DNA of 64,000 nt, from NCBI RefSeq assembly GCF_947488945.1, contig NZ_CANLBS010000011.1, positions 62,001 to 126,000 on the forward strand, read 5' to 3'. Origin of the DNA: an uncultured Streptomyces sp. Lineage in GTDB: Bacteria; Actinomycetota; Actinomycetes; Streptomycetales; Streptomycetaceae. Below the pieces are notes generated by a model. That model did no database searches. It was not told the DNA's origin and worked only from the letters and a program-made list of their open reading frames with translations. Position numbers and translations under genes: made by a program. Shown in pieces: positions 6,960 through 18,810 of this stretch. How positions within the stretch are numbered: position 1 is the first letter of the stretch; every line of letters begins with the position of its first letter.

Positions 6960-9080
6960 ATGCGGCCAGTTTCGAAGATCGAACGCACCACGAAGCCTTT
7001 CGAGGTCATCAGCCCCTACCAGCCCAGCGGCGACCAGCCCACGGCCATCGCCGAGCTGGAGAGGCGCGTGAGGGCGGGGGAGAAGGACGTCGTGCTGCTC
7101 GGCGCGACCGGCACGGGCAAGTCGGCGACCACCGCCTGGATGATCGAGAAGCTGCAGCGCCCGACCCTGGTGATGGCGCCGAACAAGACCCTCGCCGCCC
7201 AGCTCGCCAACGAGTTCCGCGAGCTGCTGCCGAACAACGCCGTCGAGTACTTCGTCTCGTACTACGACTACTACCAGCCCGAGGCGTACGTCCCGCAGTC
7301 GGACACCTACATCGAGAAGGACTCCTCGATCAACGAGGAGGTCGAGCGGCTGCGCCACTCCGCCACCAACTCCCTGCTGACCCGCCGCGACGTCGTGGTG
7401 GTCGCCTCCGTCTCCTGCATCTACGGCCTCGGCACCCCGCAGGAGTACGTGGACCGCATGGTCCAGCTCACCGTCGGCGACGAGATCGACCGGGACCAAC
7501 TGCTGCGCCGCTTCGTCGAGATGCAGTACACCCGCAACGACCTCGCCTTCACCCGCGGCACCTTCCGGGTGCGCGGCGACACCATCGAGATCTTCCCGGT
7601 CTACGAGGAGCTCGCCGTCCGCATCGAGATGTTCGGCGACGAGATCGAGGCGCTCTCCACCCTCCACCCGCTGACCGGCGAGATCATCAGCGAGGACCCG
7701 TCGCTGCACGTCTTTCCCGCCAGCCACTACGTCGCCGGGCCCGAGCGCATGGAGAAGGCGATCACCGGCATCGAGCGGGAGATGGAGGAGCGCCTCGCCG
7801 AGCTGGAGAAGCAGGGCAAGCTCCTGGAGGCCCAGCGGCTGCGCATGCGCACCACGTACGACATCGAGATGCTGCGGCAGATCGGCACCTGCTCGGGCGT
7901 CGAGAACTACTCGATGCACTTCGACGGCCGCGCGCCCGGCACCGCCCCGCACACCCTCCTCGACTACTTCCCCGAGGACTTCCTGCTGGTCCTCGACGAG
8001 TCGCACGTCACCGTCCCGCAGATCGGCGCGATGTACGAGGGCGACGCGTCCCGCAAGCGGACCCTGGTCGACCACGGGTTCCGGCTGCCGTCCGCGCTGG
8101 ACAACCGCCCGCTGAAGTGGGAGGAGTTCCTGAAGCGGATCGACCAGACCGTCTACCTCTCCGCCACCCCCGGGAAGTACGAACTCTCGCGCGGCGACGG
8201 CTTCGTCGAGCAGATCATCCGCCCGACCGGACTGGTCGACCCGGAGATCGTCGTCAAGCCCACCGAGGGCCAGATCGACGACCTGGTGCACGAGATCCGC
8301 AAGCGCACCGAACGCGACGAGCGCGTGCTGGTGACCACGCTGACCAAGAAGATGTCCGAGGACCTCACCGACTACTTCCTGGAGCTCGGCATCCAGGTCC
8401 GGTACCTCCACAGCGACGTCGACACCCTGCGCCGCATCGAGCTGCTGCGCGAGCTGCGCTCCGGCGAGTACGACGTCCTGGTCGGCATCAACCTGCTGCG
8501 CGAGGGCCTCGACCTGCCCGAGGTCTCGCTGGTCGCGATCCTCGACGCCGACAAGCAGGGCTTCCTGCGCTCCGGCACCTCGCTCATCCAGACCATCGGA
8601 CGCGCGGCGCGCAACGTCTCCGGCCAGGTCCACATGTACGCCGACAAGATCACCCCCGCGATGGCGCAGGCCATCGACGAGACCAACCGCCGCCGCGAGA
8701 AGCAGATCGCGTACAACACCGAGCGCGGCCTCGACCCCCAGCCGCTGCGCAAGAAGATCAACGACATTGTGGCCACCATCGCCCGCGAGGAGGTCGACAC
8801 CGAGCAGCTGCTCGGCACCGGCTACCGCCAGGGCAAGGGAGCCAAGGCCCCGGTGCCCACGCTCGGCGCCGCGGCGGCGAAGAAGCGCGAGGCGCGCGGC
8901 CGCGGCGCGGTGACCGGCGACCGCCCGGCCGAGGAACTGGCCGGGATCATCGAGGAGATGACCGAGCGGATGCGCGCCGCCGCCGCCGACCTCCAGTTCG
9001 AGGTCGCCGCCCGGCTCCGCGACGAGGTGGGCGAACTCAAGAAGGAGCTGCGGCAGATGAGGGAGGCGGGCATCGCCTGA
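6960..9080 (+). CDS. uvrB: excinuclease ABC subunit B
   Basis: The 706-aa DNA damage-verification helicase of nucleotide excision repair is loaded by UvrA and recruits UvrC. Visible elements are Walker A GATGTGKS (48-55), the beta-hairpin YYDYYQPEAYVP (101-112) that clamps the strands, the DESH box (346-349), helicase motifs V/VI (INLLREGLDLPEVSL; QTIGRAARN) and a C-terminal UVR motif (about 665-700) that binds UvrC. Length is normal for actinobacterial UvrB, which carries an Ala/Arg-rich linker before the UVR motif. A damage-type promoter ends 7 bp upstream. Confidence 0.97.
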   Translation: MRPVSKIERTTKPFEVISPYQPSGDQPTAIAELERRVRAGEKDVVLLGATGTGKSATTAWMIEKLQRPTLVMAPNKTLAAQLANEFRELLPNNAVEYFVSYYDYYQPEAYVPQSDTYIEKDSSINEEVERLRHSATNSLLTRRDVVVVASVSCIYGLGTPQEYVDRMVQLTVGDEIDRDQLLRRFVEMQYTRNDLAFTRGTFRVRGDTIEIFPVYEELAVRIEMFGDEIEALSTLHPLTGEIISEDPSLHVFPASHYVAGPERMEKAITGIEREMEERLAELEKQGKLLEAQRLRMRTTYDIEMLRQIGTCSGVENYSMHFDGRAPGTAPHTLLDYFPEDFLLVLDESHVTVPQIGAMYEGDASRKRTLVDHGFRLPSALDNRPLKWEEFLKRIDQTVYLSATPGKYELSRGDGFVEQIIRPTGLVDPEIVVKPTEGQIDDLVHEIRKRTERDERVLVTTLTKKMSEDLTDYFLELGIQVRYLHSDVDTLRRIELLRELRSGEYDVLVGINLLREGLDLPEVSLVAILDADKQGFLRSGTSLIQTIGRAARNVSGQVHMYADKITPAMAQAIDETNRRREKQIAYNTERGLDPQPLRKKINDIVATIAREEVDTEQLLGTGYRQGKGAKAPVPTLGAAAAKKREARGRGAVTGDRPAEELAGIIEEMTERMRAAAADLQFEVAARLRDEVGELKKELRQMREAGIA

Positions 9081-9085
9081 CGCGC

Positions 9086-9114
9086 GGGCCGTCCCCGGTG
9101 CGCCGGGGCGGCCC
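9086..9114 (+). terminator. intrinsic terminator of uvrB
   Basis: Twelve base pairs (9086-9098 with 9103-9114, one bulged T) and a 4-nt loop begin 5 bp after the uvrB stop codon. Confidence 0.7.
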
Positions 9115-9120
9115 GGCCGG

Positions 9121-9156
9121 CTCCGGAGTGCTGCGGAACTCCGGAGTGTTGCGGAA
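9121..9156. repeat. two-copy 18-bp tandem repeat
   Basis: Units 9121-9138 and 9139-9156 differ at one base (CTCCGGAGTGCTGCGGAA type). They lie between uvrB and terD with no visible function. Confidence 0.75.
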
Positions 9157-9262
9157 CCGACACAAAAGCGGCCGGGGGCCTGCACCGGCGGGGGCCCGCT
9201 GCGTAGGGTTCGGGAACACCGCGCGTGGACGGTCGCGGGGCAATGCGGAGAGGGGACAGCGC

Positions 9263-9841
9263 GTGACGGTCAACATGACCAAGGGCCAGGCCATCAGCCT
9301 GCAGAAGAGCGACGGGGGGACCCTGACCGCGGTACGGATGGGGCTCGGCTGGCAGGCGGCGCCGCGCCGCGGGCTGTTCGGCTCGCGTACCCGTGAGATC
9401 GACCTGGACGCCTCGGCGGTCCTGTTCGCCGACAAGCAGCCGGTGGACGTCGTCTTCTTCCGCCACCTCGTCAGCGACGACGGCTCGGTCAAGCACACCG
9501 GCGACAACCTGGTGGGCGGCGCCGGCTCCGGCGGGGACGACGAGGCGATCCTCGTCGACCTCCAGCGCGTGCCGGTCCACATCGACCAGATCGTCTTCAC
9601 CGTGAACTCCTTCACCGGTCAGACGTTCCAGGAAGTCCAGAACGCCTTCTGCCGGATCGTCGACGAGACCAACGGCCAGGAGCTGGCGCGCTACACGCTG
9701 GACGGCGGCGGCCAGTACACGGCCCAGATCATGGCGAAGGTGCACCGCGCGGGGTCCGGATGGCAGATGACGGCCCTCGGCAACCCGGCCAACGGCCGCA
9801 CCTTCCAGGACCTGATGCCCGCGATCCTGCCCCACCTCTAG
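9263..9841 (+). CDS. terD: TerD-family protein (tellurium/stress resistance cluster)
   Basis: This 192-aa single TerD domain begins MTVNMTKGQAISLQK, and has LGWQAAP near residue 35, D-L-D-A-S (about 50), an acidic Ca2+-binding segment (VSDDGSVKHTGDN) and the C-terminal GQYTAQIMAKVHR and WQMTALG. TerD proteins bind calcium and take part in envelope stress and tellurite-resistance complexes with TerC. The GTG at 9263 has an upstream GGAG; a second in-frame ATG follows four codons later. A terD-like fusion gene and terC are downstream on the same strand, each separated by a hairpin or riboswitch, so they form a functional neighbourhood rather than one transcript. Confidence 0.92.
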   Translation: MTVNMTKGQAISLQKSDGGTLTAVRMGLGWQAAPRRGLFGSRTREIDLDASAVLFADKQPVDVVFFRHLVSDDGSVKHTGDNLVGGAGSGGDDEAILVDLQRVPVHIDQIVFTVNSFTGQTFQEVQNAFCRIVDETNGQELARYTLDGGGQYTAQIMAKVHRAGSGWQMTALGNPANGRTFQDLMPAILPHL

Positions 9842-9919
9842 GCCGCCGCGCGGCGGGCGGACCACCCCGCCGCACCGGGCCGACAGGCAGGACGGGACCG
9901 GACCCGGTCCGGCACCGAC

Positions 9920-9953
9920 GCAGCTCCCGGCGGCACCCGCCGCCGGGAGCTGC
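9920..9953 (+). terminator. intrinsic terminator after terD
   Basis: A perfect 15-bp stem (9920-9934 with 9939-9953) and a 4-nt loop lie between terD and the TerD-fusion gene. Confidence 0.7.
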
Positions 9954-10097
9954 GCGCATGGCACCACCACGCGGGACGGTCCGCCGTACCCCGTACGCCT
10001 CCGGGTACGGGCCTCCCGCCTCCCGTTCACTCGCGCGCGTGCGCGCGCGAACCCCGCGCCACCCGGCGCGGCAGACCCAGGGCAAGGGGACAGGGCG

Positions 10098-12098
10098 ATG
10101 ACGGCCGAGCTGGTCCGGGGGCAGAACCACACACTGCCCCAGACCCGTCTGGAGATCCGGGTGTCGGCGGGGTGCCCCGTCGTGGCGGGGGCCAGCCTCG
10201 CCGACGAGCGCGGGACGGTGCCCGGCGCCGAGTGGGTCGCGCACCCCGGCGCGCCCCGGCTGCCCGGCCTCGAAGTCCCCGGCCAGGCCGCGGCCGCCCA
10301 CCGGCTCGCGGTCGACCTGGACGCCCTGCCGCCCTCCGTGCACCGCGTCACCGTCCTGCTGGCACTGCCGGAGCGCACCGGCGGCCCGGCGAGGTTCGGC
10401 GCGGTCGCCGCGCCGTTCGTCGCCGTCACCGGGCTCGACGGCGACGAGATCGCCTCCTTCACCCTCACCGGCCTGGACAGCGAGACCGCCGTCAGCGCGC
10501 TGGAGCTGTACCGGCGCGGGGGAGCGTGGAAGGTGCGCGCCGTCGGCCAGGGATACGCCACCGGCCTCACCGGGATGCTCACCGACCAGGGCCTCGCGGA
10601 GGCGGCGCAGGTGGCCGCCGCCGTGATGGCGGCCACCGTCGCCTCGCACGCCCGCGCCGTCACCCCGCCCGCCCCGCGCGTCGCGCCCGGCCCGCCGGAC
10701 CGGGTCGGCGGCGTCACGGCCCCCCGGACCCCGCCCGGCCCCGCGCCGTCGACCGGCTCCCCTTCCCCCGGCGTCCCCCCGACCGGTGTCCCCGCCTCCG
10801 GGGCCCCCGACCCGCTGCCGCGCCCCGAGGCTCCCGGAGTCCCCCCGGCCGGTGTCCCGGCCTCCGCCGCGAACGCCGCGGGCGGCGGCCCCATCGACTA
10901 CGCCCACCCCCGACGCCGCGCCGCGGCCCCGCCGCAGGCGCCCCCGGCCCCGCCCGGCGGCCCCGCGGCGCCCGTCGCGGGCGACGCCACCGGCTGGTCG
11001 ATGGACGAGCGCCTCTACAACCAGGTCTGGGGCATGTTCGAGGACCTGGCCCGCACCGTCGCCGCGTACCGCAGCGCCGCCGACTTCGCCGAGTCGCGGA
11101 TGGACCAGGAACTGGACCGTCTGCTGTCCGATCCCCGCAACCGCATGGGCGGCGCCGGCGACCGGGCCCGCGAGGAGGCCCGCGCCCGGCGCGACGGGCT
11201 GGTCGACCGGGCCCGCGAGGTCCTCGACCGGGACCTCGCCCAGCTCGCCGCCGAGGCGGCCGTGGTGGAACCCGCGCTGCCCGCCGCGTACGCCGGCTGG
11301 GACAACCCGGTCTGGCACGCCTACCGGGTGCCGATGGAGAACCCGATGGCGCTGCGCGTCGGCGACCTCCACCTCCCCGAGAGCCCGGAGCTGCGCATCC
11401 CGCTGCTCGTGCGGCTGCCGCTGGAGCGCGGGCTGTGGATCGACTGCGGGCGCACCGCGTCCGAGGCCGCCGCGACGACCGACGGCGGCACCCTGAAGCG
11501 ACTGGCGCTGGAGACCGCGGCCGGCCACGCCGCCCGGCTGCTGGCCGTGCACCCGCCGGGCCTGTTCCAGGTGCACGTGATCGACCCGGCCGGGGCGGGC
11601 GCGACGGCCTTCGGCCCGCTGGCCCGCTCCGGGGTGCTCGCGGGGCCGCCCGCCGCCGGGGCGCAGGGCGTGCGCGCGACCCTCGCCCACCTCACCCGCC
11701 GCGTCGAACTGGTCACCATGGCGGTCCGCGCCGGAGCCACCGACTCGCTGCCGCCGGACCTGGACCCCGGTGAGCAGCTCCTCGTCGTCAACGACTTCCC
11801 GCACGGATTCGACGACCGGGCCGTCACCCAGCTCCGTTATCTCGCCGACGAGGGGCCCGCGGTGGGCGTGCACCTGCTGATGGTCGCCGACCGCGAGGAC
11901 GCCGCCGCCTACGGACCGGTCCTCGACCCGCTGTGGCGGACCCTGCTCCGGCTCACCCCGGTTGCCGACGAGCACCTGGCCGACCCGTGGGTGGGGCACG
12001 CCTGGACCTACGAGCCGCCGCGCACGCCACCGGGCAGCAGCGTGCTGGAGCAGGTCCTCGCCGCCGTGGCGGCCGGCCGCCGCACGGGCGGCCGCTGA
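10098..12098 (+). CDS. TerD-domain protein fused to a degenerate FtsK/HerA-like C-terminal region
   Basis: This is a 666-aa multidomain protein. Residues about 1-175 resemble a diverged TerD domain (VTGLDGDEIASFTLTGLDSE; GGAWKVRAVGQGYATGLTGM). Residues 190-310 are a Pro/Ala/Gly-rich linker. Residues 310-400 are charged helical sequence (RMDQELDRLLSDPRNRMGG), possibly coiled coil. The last 260 residues look like the nucleotide-binding fold of FtsK/EccC-type ATPases (LLVVNDFPHGFDDRAVTQL; GVHLLMVADRE), but no Walker A GKS/T is visible, so it is probably inactive or a scaffold. Upstream terD and downstream terC support a role in the Ter stress complex. The ATPase-like assignment is a pattern judgement. 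Confidence 0.72.
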   Translation: MTAELVRGQNHTLPQTRLEIRVSAGCPVVAGASLADERGTVPGAEWVAHPGAPRLPGLEVPGQAAAAHRLAVDLDALPPSVHRVTVLLALPERTGGPARFGAVAAPFVAVTGLDGDEIASFTLTGLDSETAVSALELYRRGGAWKVRAVGQGYATGLTGMLTDQGLAEAAQVAAAVMAATVASHARAVTPPAPRVAPGPPDRVGGVTAPRTPPGPAPSTGSPSPGVPPTGVPASGAPDPLPRPEAPGVPPAGVPASAANAAGGGPIDYAHPRRRAAAPPQAPPAPPGGPAAPVAGDATGWSMDERLYNQVWGMFEDLARTVAAYRSAADFAESRMDQELDRLLSDPRNRMGGAGDRAREEARARRDGLVDRAREVLDRDLAQLAAEAAVVEPALPAAYAGWDNPVWHAYRVPMENPMALRVGDLHLPESPELRIPLLVRLPLERGLWIDCGRTASEAAATTDGGTLKRLALETAAGHAARLLAVHPPGLFQVHVIDPAGAGATAFGPLARSGVLAGPPAAGAQGVRATLAHLTRRVELVTMAVRAGATDSLPPDLDPGEQLLVVNDFPHGFDDRAVTQLRYLADEGPAVGVHLLMVADREDAAAYGPVLDPLWRTLLRLTPVADEHLADPWVGHAWTYEPPRTPPGSSVLEQVLAAVAAGRRTGGR

Positions 12099-12199
12099 CC
12101 GGGCCCGTCCGGCGCAGGGACCGAAGCCCCGCCCTCACCAGGGACCTTGGTCCTCTCTTGCCCATCGCTTTACCTTTTCTTGGCCATGCATGTACTCTT

Positions 12200-12356
12200 C
12201 CTGGCACGGAGGGGAGTACTCCCATACGCGACGTTCCCGTCAATACGGACTGTGACCGGTCCCGGGGCGCCGGCCCACCGCGCAACCGCGCGCTCGGGTG
12301 GAAGAGACCTCCGGCAGCGACGACGCTGATCAGTAGCCGTAGCGAACTGCCGGAGG
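12200..12356 (+). promoter_or_regulatory. yybP-ykoY-type Mn2+ riboswitch controlling terC
   Basis: Conserved pieces are present in order: P1 GGAGG (12208-12212), GGGGAGTA (12211-12218), hairpin CCGT-CAAT-ACGG (12237-12248), a GC-rich helix and GAGACCT (12304-12310), whose CCTCC (12308-12312) closes P1. The same strand, CCTCCGGCAG (12308-12317), is perfectly complementary over 10 bp to CTGCCGGAGG (12347-12356), which contains the terC Shine-Dalgarno GGAGG. P1 formation and SD masking are mutually exclusive, predicting a translational ON switch when metal binds. TerC-family genes are classic yybP-ykoY targets. Confidence 0.8.
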
Positions 12357-12360
12357 CGCA

Positions 12361-13377
12361 GTGGACGTTTCATGGACCCTCTGGGCGCTGACCATTTTTG
12401 GTCTGGTCGCCCTCATCGCCGTCGATTTCTTCATCGGGCGCAAGCCCCATGACGTGACGACCAAGGAAGCCGGAATCTGGACGCTGGTCTGGATCGCGCT
12501 CGCCGTCCTGTTCGGACTCGGGCTGCTTGTCTTCGGGGAGAGCCAGGCATCCGGCGAGTTCTTCGCCGGCTTCATCACCGAGAAGTCGCTCAGCGTCGAC
12601 AACCTCTTCGTCTTCGTGCTGATCATGGCGAAGTTCTCGGTGCCCTCCCACCTCCAGCAGCGGGTGCTGCTGGTCGGCGTGCTCATCGCCCTGGTGCTGC
12701 GTGCGATCTTCATCGCCGCCGGCGCCGCGGTCATCGCCAACTTCTCGTGGATCTTCTACATCTTCGGCGCGTTCCTGATCTACACCGCCTGGAAGCTCAT
12801 CCAGGAGGCGCGTGCCGACGAGGAGGAAGAGGAGTTCGAGGAGAACAGGCTGCTGAAGTCGATCGAGCGGCGCTTCGGCGTCTCCGACCGCTACCACGGC
12901 ACCAAGCTCTTCATCCGCAACAACGGCAAGCGCGTCATGACCCCGCTGATGGTGGTCATGCTCGCCATCGGCACCACCGACGTGCTGTTCGCGCTGGACT
13001 CCATCCCGGCGATCTTCGGCCTGACCCAGGACCCGTACATCGTCTTCACCGCCAACGCGTTCGCCCTCATGGGTCTGCGTCAGCTCTACTTCCTCATCGG
13101 CGGCCTGCTGAAGAAGCTGGTCCACCTGAGTTACGGCCTCTCGGTGATCCTCGGATTCATCGGCGTCAAGCTCGTGCTGCACGCGCTGCACGAGTCCGGC
13201 GTCCACGTCCCCGAGATCTCGATCCCGTTCTCGCTCTCCGTGATCTGCGGCGTGCTGATCATCACCACGATCACCAGCCTCATCGCGAACAAGAAGCAGG
13301 AGCGCGCGGAGGCCGAGAAGGCCGCCGGGGCCCCGGCGGCCGACAGCGCCGACGAGAACAAGAGCATCGGCGCCTGA
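12361..13377 (+). CDS. terC: TerC-family integral membrane protein (Mn2+ efflux/stress)
   Basis: The 338-aa protein has about nine membrane helices. TerC signatures include D-F-F-I-G-R (22-27), E-K-S-L-S-V-D-N-L-F-V-F and TDVLFALDSIPAIFGLTQDPY, whose membrane acidic residues are implicated in metal ion handling. A charged cytosolic loop (ADEEEEEFEENR) and a soluble Ala/Glu tail follow. TerC/Alx-type proteins protect against Mn2+ overload or support metalation of exported enzymes. The yybP-ykoY-like element directly upstream fits Mn2+ control. The GTG at 12361 lies 4 bp after the GGAGG that the riboswitch can sequester. Confidence 0.92.
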   Translation: MDVSWTLWALTIFGLVALIAVDFFIGRKPHDVTTKEAGIWTLVWIALAVLFGLGLLVFGESQASGEFFAGFITEKSLSVDNLFVFVLIMAKFSVPSHLQQRVLLVGVLIALVLRAIFIAAGAAVIANFSWIFYIFGAFLIYTAWKLIQEARADEEEEEFEENRLLKSIERRFGVSDRYHGTKLFIRNNGKRVMTPLMVVMLAIGTTDVLFALDSIPAIFGLTQDPYIVFTANAFALMGLRQLYFLIGGLLKKLVHLSYGLSVILGFIGVKLVLHALHESGVHVPEISIPFSLSVICGVLIITTITSLIANKKQERAEAEKAAGAPAADSADENKSIGA

Positions 13378-13413
13378 CCGTGCGGGGCGCCGGCGCCCCC
13401 CACGGCCACGGCA

Positions 13414-13465
13414 GCACGACGGAGCGCCCCGGTACCGACCTCGGTACCGGGGCGCTCCGTCGTGC
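13414..13465. terminator. bidirectional terminator, perfect 25-bp hairpin
   Basis: Arms 13414-13438 and 13441-13465 are perfectly complementary with a 2-nt loop. The structure lies between the convergent terC and metallo-hydrolase genes. Confidence 0.85.
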
Positions 13466-13467
13466 GC

Positions 13468-14124
13468 CTACCAGCCTCGTTCGCGCCACTCCGGCAGGTG
13501 CGGGCGCTCGGCGCCCAGGGTGGTGTCGTGGCCGTGGCCCGGGTAGACCCAGGTCTCGTCGGGGAGCACGTCGAACAGCTTGGTCTCCACGTCGTGCAGC
13601 AGCCGGGCGAAGGCCTCCGGGTCCTTGCGGGTGTTGCCGACCCCGCCGGGGAAGAGGCAGTCGCCGGTGAAGGCGTGCGGCGCCCCGTGCGGGTCGTCGT
13701 AGACCAGCGCGACCGAGCCGGGGGTGTGGCCGGCCAGGTGGCGGGCGGTCAGGGTGACCGCGCCGACCCGGAGCGTGTCCCCGTCGTCCAGGGCCACGTC
13801 GGTCGGCACCGGAATGCCCTCGGCGTCGTGCCGCCCCGCGTACGTGGTGGCGCCGGTCGCCGCCACCACCTCGGCGAGCGCCTGCCAGTGGTCGCCGTGC
13901 CGGTGCGTGGTGACCACGGAGGCGACCGAGTCCGCCCCGACCAGCCGCAGCAGCGTCGGCGCCTCGGCCGCCGCGTCGATCAGCAGCTGCTCGCCGGTGG
14001 CCCGGCAGCGCAGCAGATAGGCGTTGTTGTTCATCTCGCCGACGGCGACCTTGGAGATCATCAGGTCCGTCAACTCGTGCACGTCCGCGGGTCCGCCGAC
14101 CCTGACCGCTCCGCTGTACGTCAT
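13468..14124 (-). CDS. MBL-fold metallo-hydrolase, glyoxalase II-like
   Basis: The 218-aa cytosolic hydrolase has the metal motif THRHGDHW, a downstream HLAGHTPGSVAL (third His), FTGDCLFPGGVGNT (bridging Asp) and the C-terminal WVYPGHGHDTTLGAERPHLPEW (last His). This is the full binuclear zinc set of the glyoxalase II/YcbL-like branch. The substrate is probably a thioester or small-molecule conjugate. Next to a mycothiol-dependent-type enzyme gene 11 bp upstream, a mycothiol conjugate is an attractive inference but is not shown by the sequence. Confidence 0.85.
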   Translation of the reverse strand: MTYSGAVRVGGPADVHELTDLMISKVAVGEMNNNAYLLRCRATGEQLLIDAAAEAPTLLRLVGADSVASVVTTHRHGDHWQALAEVVAATGATTYAGRHDAEGIPVPTDVALDDGDTLRVGAVTLTARHLAGHTPGSVALVYDDPHGAPHAFTGDCLFPGGVGNTRKDPEAFARLLHDVETKLFDVLPDETWVYPGHGHDTTLGAERPHLPEWRERGW

Positions 14125-14134
14125 GGCGCCCAGC

Positions 14135-14824
14135 CTATAGCGGGGGCACCGGGGGCAGCGGGCCGCCTTCGACGGCCGGTGCGGAAGCCGCCCGGCGGCC
14201 CGAGAGCCACCCCGCGAGGACGGCGGCCGGGCCCCGGACCAGGGTGACGGGCCCCTCGGCGCCGCCGCCGGTGGTCCAGGTCCCGCCGTCGTCGGCGGCC
14301 AGCCGGACGGGGACGAGCGCGGGGTGCCGGTCGTAGCGCGCGGCGAGGTGGCCGACGAGACGGCCGGTGAACTCCGCCGGCATGTCCTCCAGGGTGTAGC
14401 CCGCTCCGAGGTCGACGTGGTGCAGCTCGACCTCGACCCAGCGGCGGAACGGCAGCCGCGACGCCCGGTCGGTCACGCCGTTGCGCAGTTCCACCGTGCG
14501 GGAGAGGTCCCCGGGGGCCCGCGCGGCGGCGAGGAAGCGCAGGTGGGAGGCGCGGAGGTCGGCGAGCTGGACCTGCTGCGGCCGGACCGCGTCCCGGGCG
14601 ATGTCACGGTCGCGGGTTTCGCTGCTCGCGTACATCGGTCCCCCGCGGAGAACATTTTCGAGCGCGTCGGCGTTACGTGACAGGTGGGCCAGAACATGGC
14701 CCCGGCTCCAGCCGGGAAGCAGCGAGGGTACGGCGACCGCGGAAGGGTCCCAGCCCGCCACCTCGTGCAGGAGCCGGTCGGTGGCACGGTCGACGGACTC
14801 GATGTCGCTCGGGTGATCTCCCAT
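14135..14824 (-). CDS. maleylpyruvate isomerase family (DinB-like, mycothiol-dependent) enzyme
   Basis: The 229-aa protein has the mycothiol-dependent maleylpyruvate isomerase N-terminal four-helix fold: RATDRLLHEVAGWDP, LLPGWSRGHVLAHLSRNADAL with the metal His, and E-V-E-L-H-H-V-D-L-G with further metal ligands. A small C-terminal alpha/beta domain follows (PVRLAADDGGTW). Length and motif order are typical. The start at 14824 is the ATG nearest the domain. It is likely co-transcribed with the downstream MBL-fold hydrolase (11-bp gap). The reaction is not determinable beyond thiol-dependent isomerase or transferase. Confidence 0.82.
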   Translation of the reverse strand: MGDHPSDIESVDRATDRLLHEVAGWDPSAVAVPSLLPGWSRGHVLAHLSRNADALENVLRGGPMYASSETRDRDIARDAVRPQQVQLADLRASHLRFLAAARAPGDLSRTVELRNGVTDRASRLPFRRWVEVELHHVDLGAGYTLEDMPAEFTGRLVGHLAARYDRHPALVPVRLAADDGGTWTTGGGAEGPVTLVRGPAAVLAGWLSGRRAASAPAVEGGPLPPVPPL

Positions 14825-14999
14825 GCGGCCGAGGTTAGTCCTGCCACTCGTTCGGGTGAAGGAGGCCACGACCGTCCGTAAATCGAATGTGCGTGCTATA
14901 CGCTCGAATCCGAAAGCTTCCTCCATCGCTGAGGCGCCCCCCATACCCTGGGACGGGGGCTCAGTTCCCCCGCTTCACTCAAGAAAGGTGCGGACCGGC

Positions 15000-18050
<3,051 letters not shown>

Positions 18051-18064
18051 TGGGTGCGGCGCAG

Positions 18065-18096
18065 GTGGGGCGGCTCCCCGACGGGAGCCGCCCCAC
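18065..18096 (+). terminator. intrinsic terminator of uvrA
   Basis: A perfect 14-bp stem (18065-18078 with 18083-18096) with loop CGAC lies 14 bp after the uvrA stop. Confidence 0.8.
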
Positions 18097-18304
18097 GGCG
18101 CCGCCCCGCGCCCGGTTTCCCCGTCCGCACCGCACGGCGCCGCCCGCACCCCTGGGCGCCCGCCCCGCCCGCCGGCGTCCCGGTCTCCGCCGGTATCGTC
18201 GGTTTGTCGCAGGTCCGGCACCCGCCCGTCGGGTCCGCAACCGCCCCGCGACCGCGCGCACCGTACCCCCGCACCCCCGTACCCCCGACCCCGTGGAGTC
18301 CCGC

Positions 18305-18736
18305 ATGTCCGGCCTGCCTGCCCCCCGCCGCACCGTGCTGAAGGGCGCCGCGCTCGTCGGTGTCGCCGGACTGGGAGCGGCCGCCTGCTCCACCGATTCC
18401 AAGCTCGGCCACGCCGAGACGCCGACCCCCACCGCCCCCGTGGAACTGGGCTCCGCCGACGCCGTACCGGTCGGCGGGGCGAAGCTCTACCGCGAGGAGC
18501 GGGTCATCGTGAGCTGCCCGGCCAAGGGCCGGTACAAGGCGTTCAGCGCCCAGTGCACCCACGCCGGCTGCGTCCTCACCAAGGTCGAGGGCACGGAGGG
18601 GCACTGCCCCTGCCACGGTTCGATCTTCGACGCCACCACCGGCAAGGTGATCCAGGGCCCCGCCACCGTGCCGCTGCCCGCCGTCCCGGTCAGCGCCGAC
18701 GCGAGCGGCAACCTCGTCGCCGGCCCCGGCGCCTGA
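18305..18736 (+). CDS. Tat-exported Rieske [2Fe-2S] lipoprotein
   Basis: The 143-aa protein begins with a Tat signal carrying a lipobox: R-R-T-V-L-K-G (8-14), hydrophobic stretch and GAAAC with Cys28 as the predicted lipid attachment site. The Rieske fold has CTHAGC (Cys84, His86) and CPCHGS (Cys101, His104); Cys89 and Cys103 can form the usual disulfide. The cluster is thus probably inserted before Tat export and the protein anchored at the outer membrane face. No oxygenase or cytochrome partner is adjacent, so the electron partner is unknown. Confidence 0.88.
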   Translation: MSGLPAPRRTVLKGAALVGVAGLGAAACSTDSKLGHAETPTPTAPVELGSADAVPVGGAKLYREERVIVSCPAKGRYKAFSAQCTHAGCVLTKVEGTEGHCPCHGSIFDATTGKVIQGPATVPLPAVPVSADASGNLVAGPGA

Positions 18737-18810
18737 CCGGGGGAGCCGTGCGCCGGCCCCGGACGGTGCCCGGCCCGCGCGCGGGTGCCGGTAACCGCGA
18801 CGGAAGCCCG

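Noticed and set aside
6549..9185. 878-codon open frame antisense to uvrB
   Set aside because: It arises from GC-biased codons of uvrB read in reverse and has Leu/Val/Arg/Asp-rich composition typical of shadow frames.
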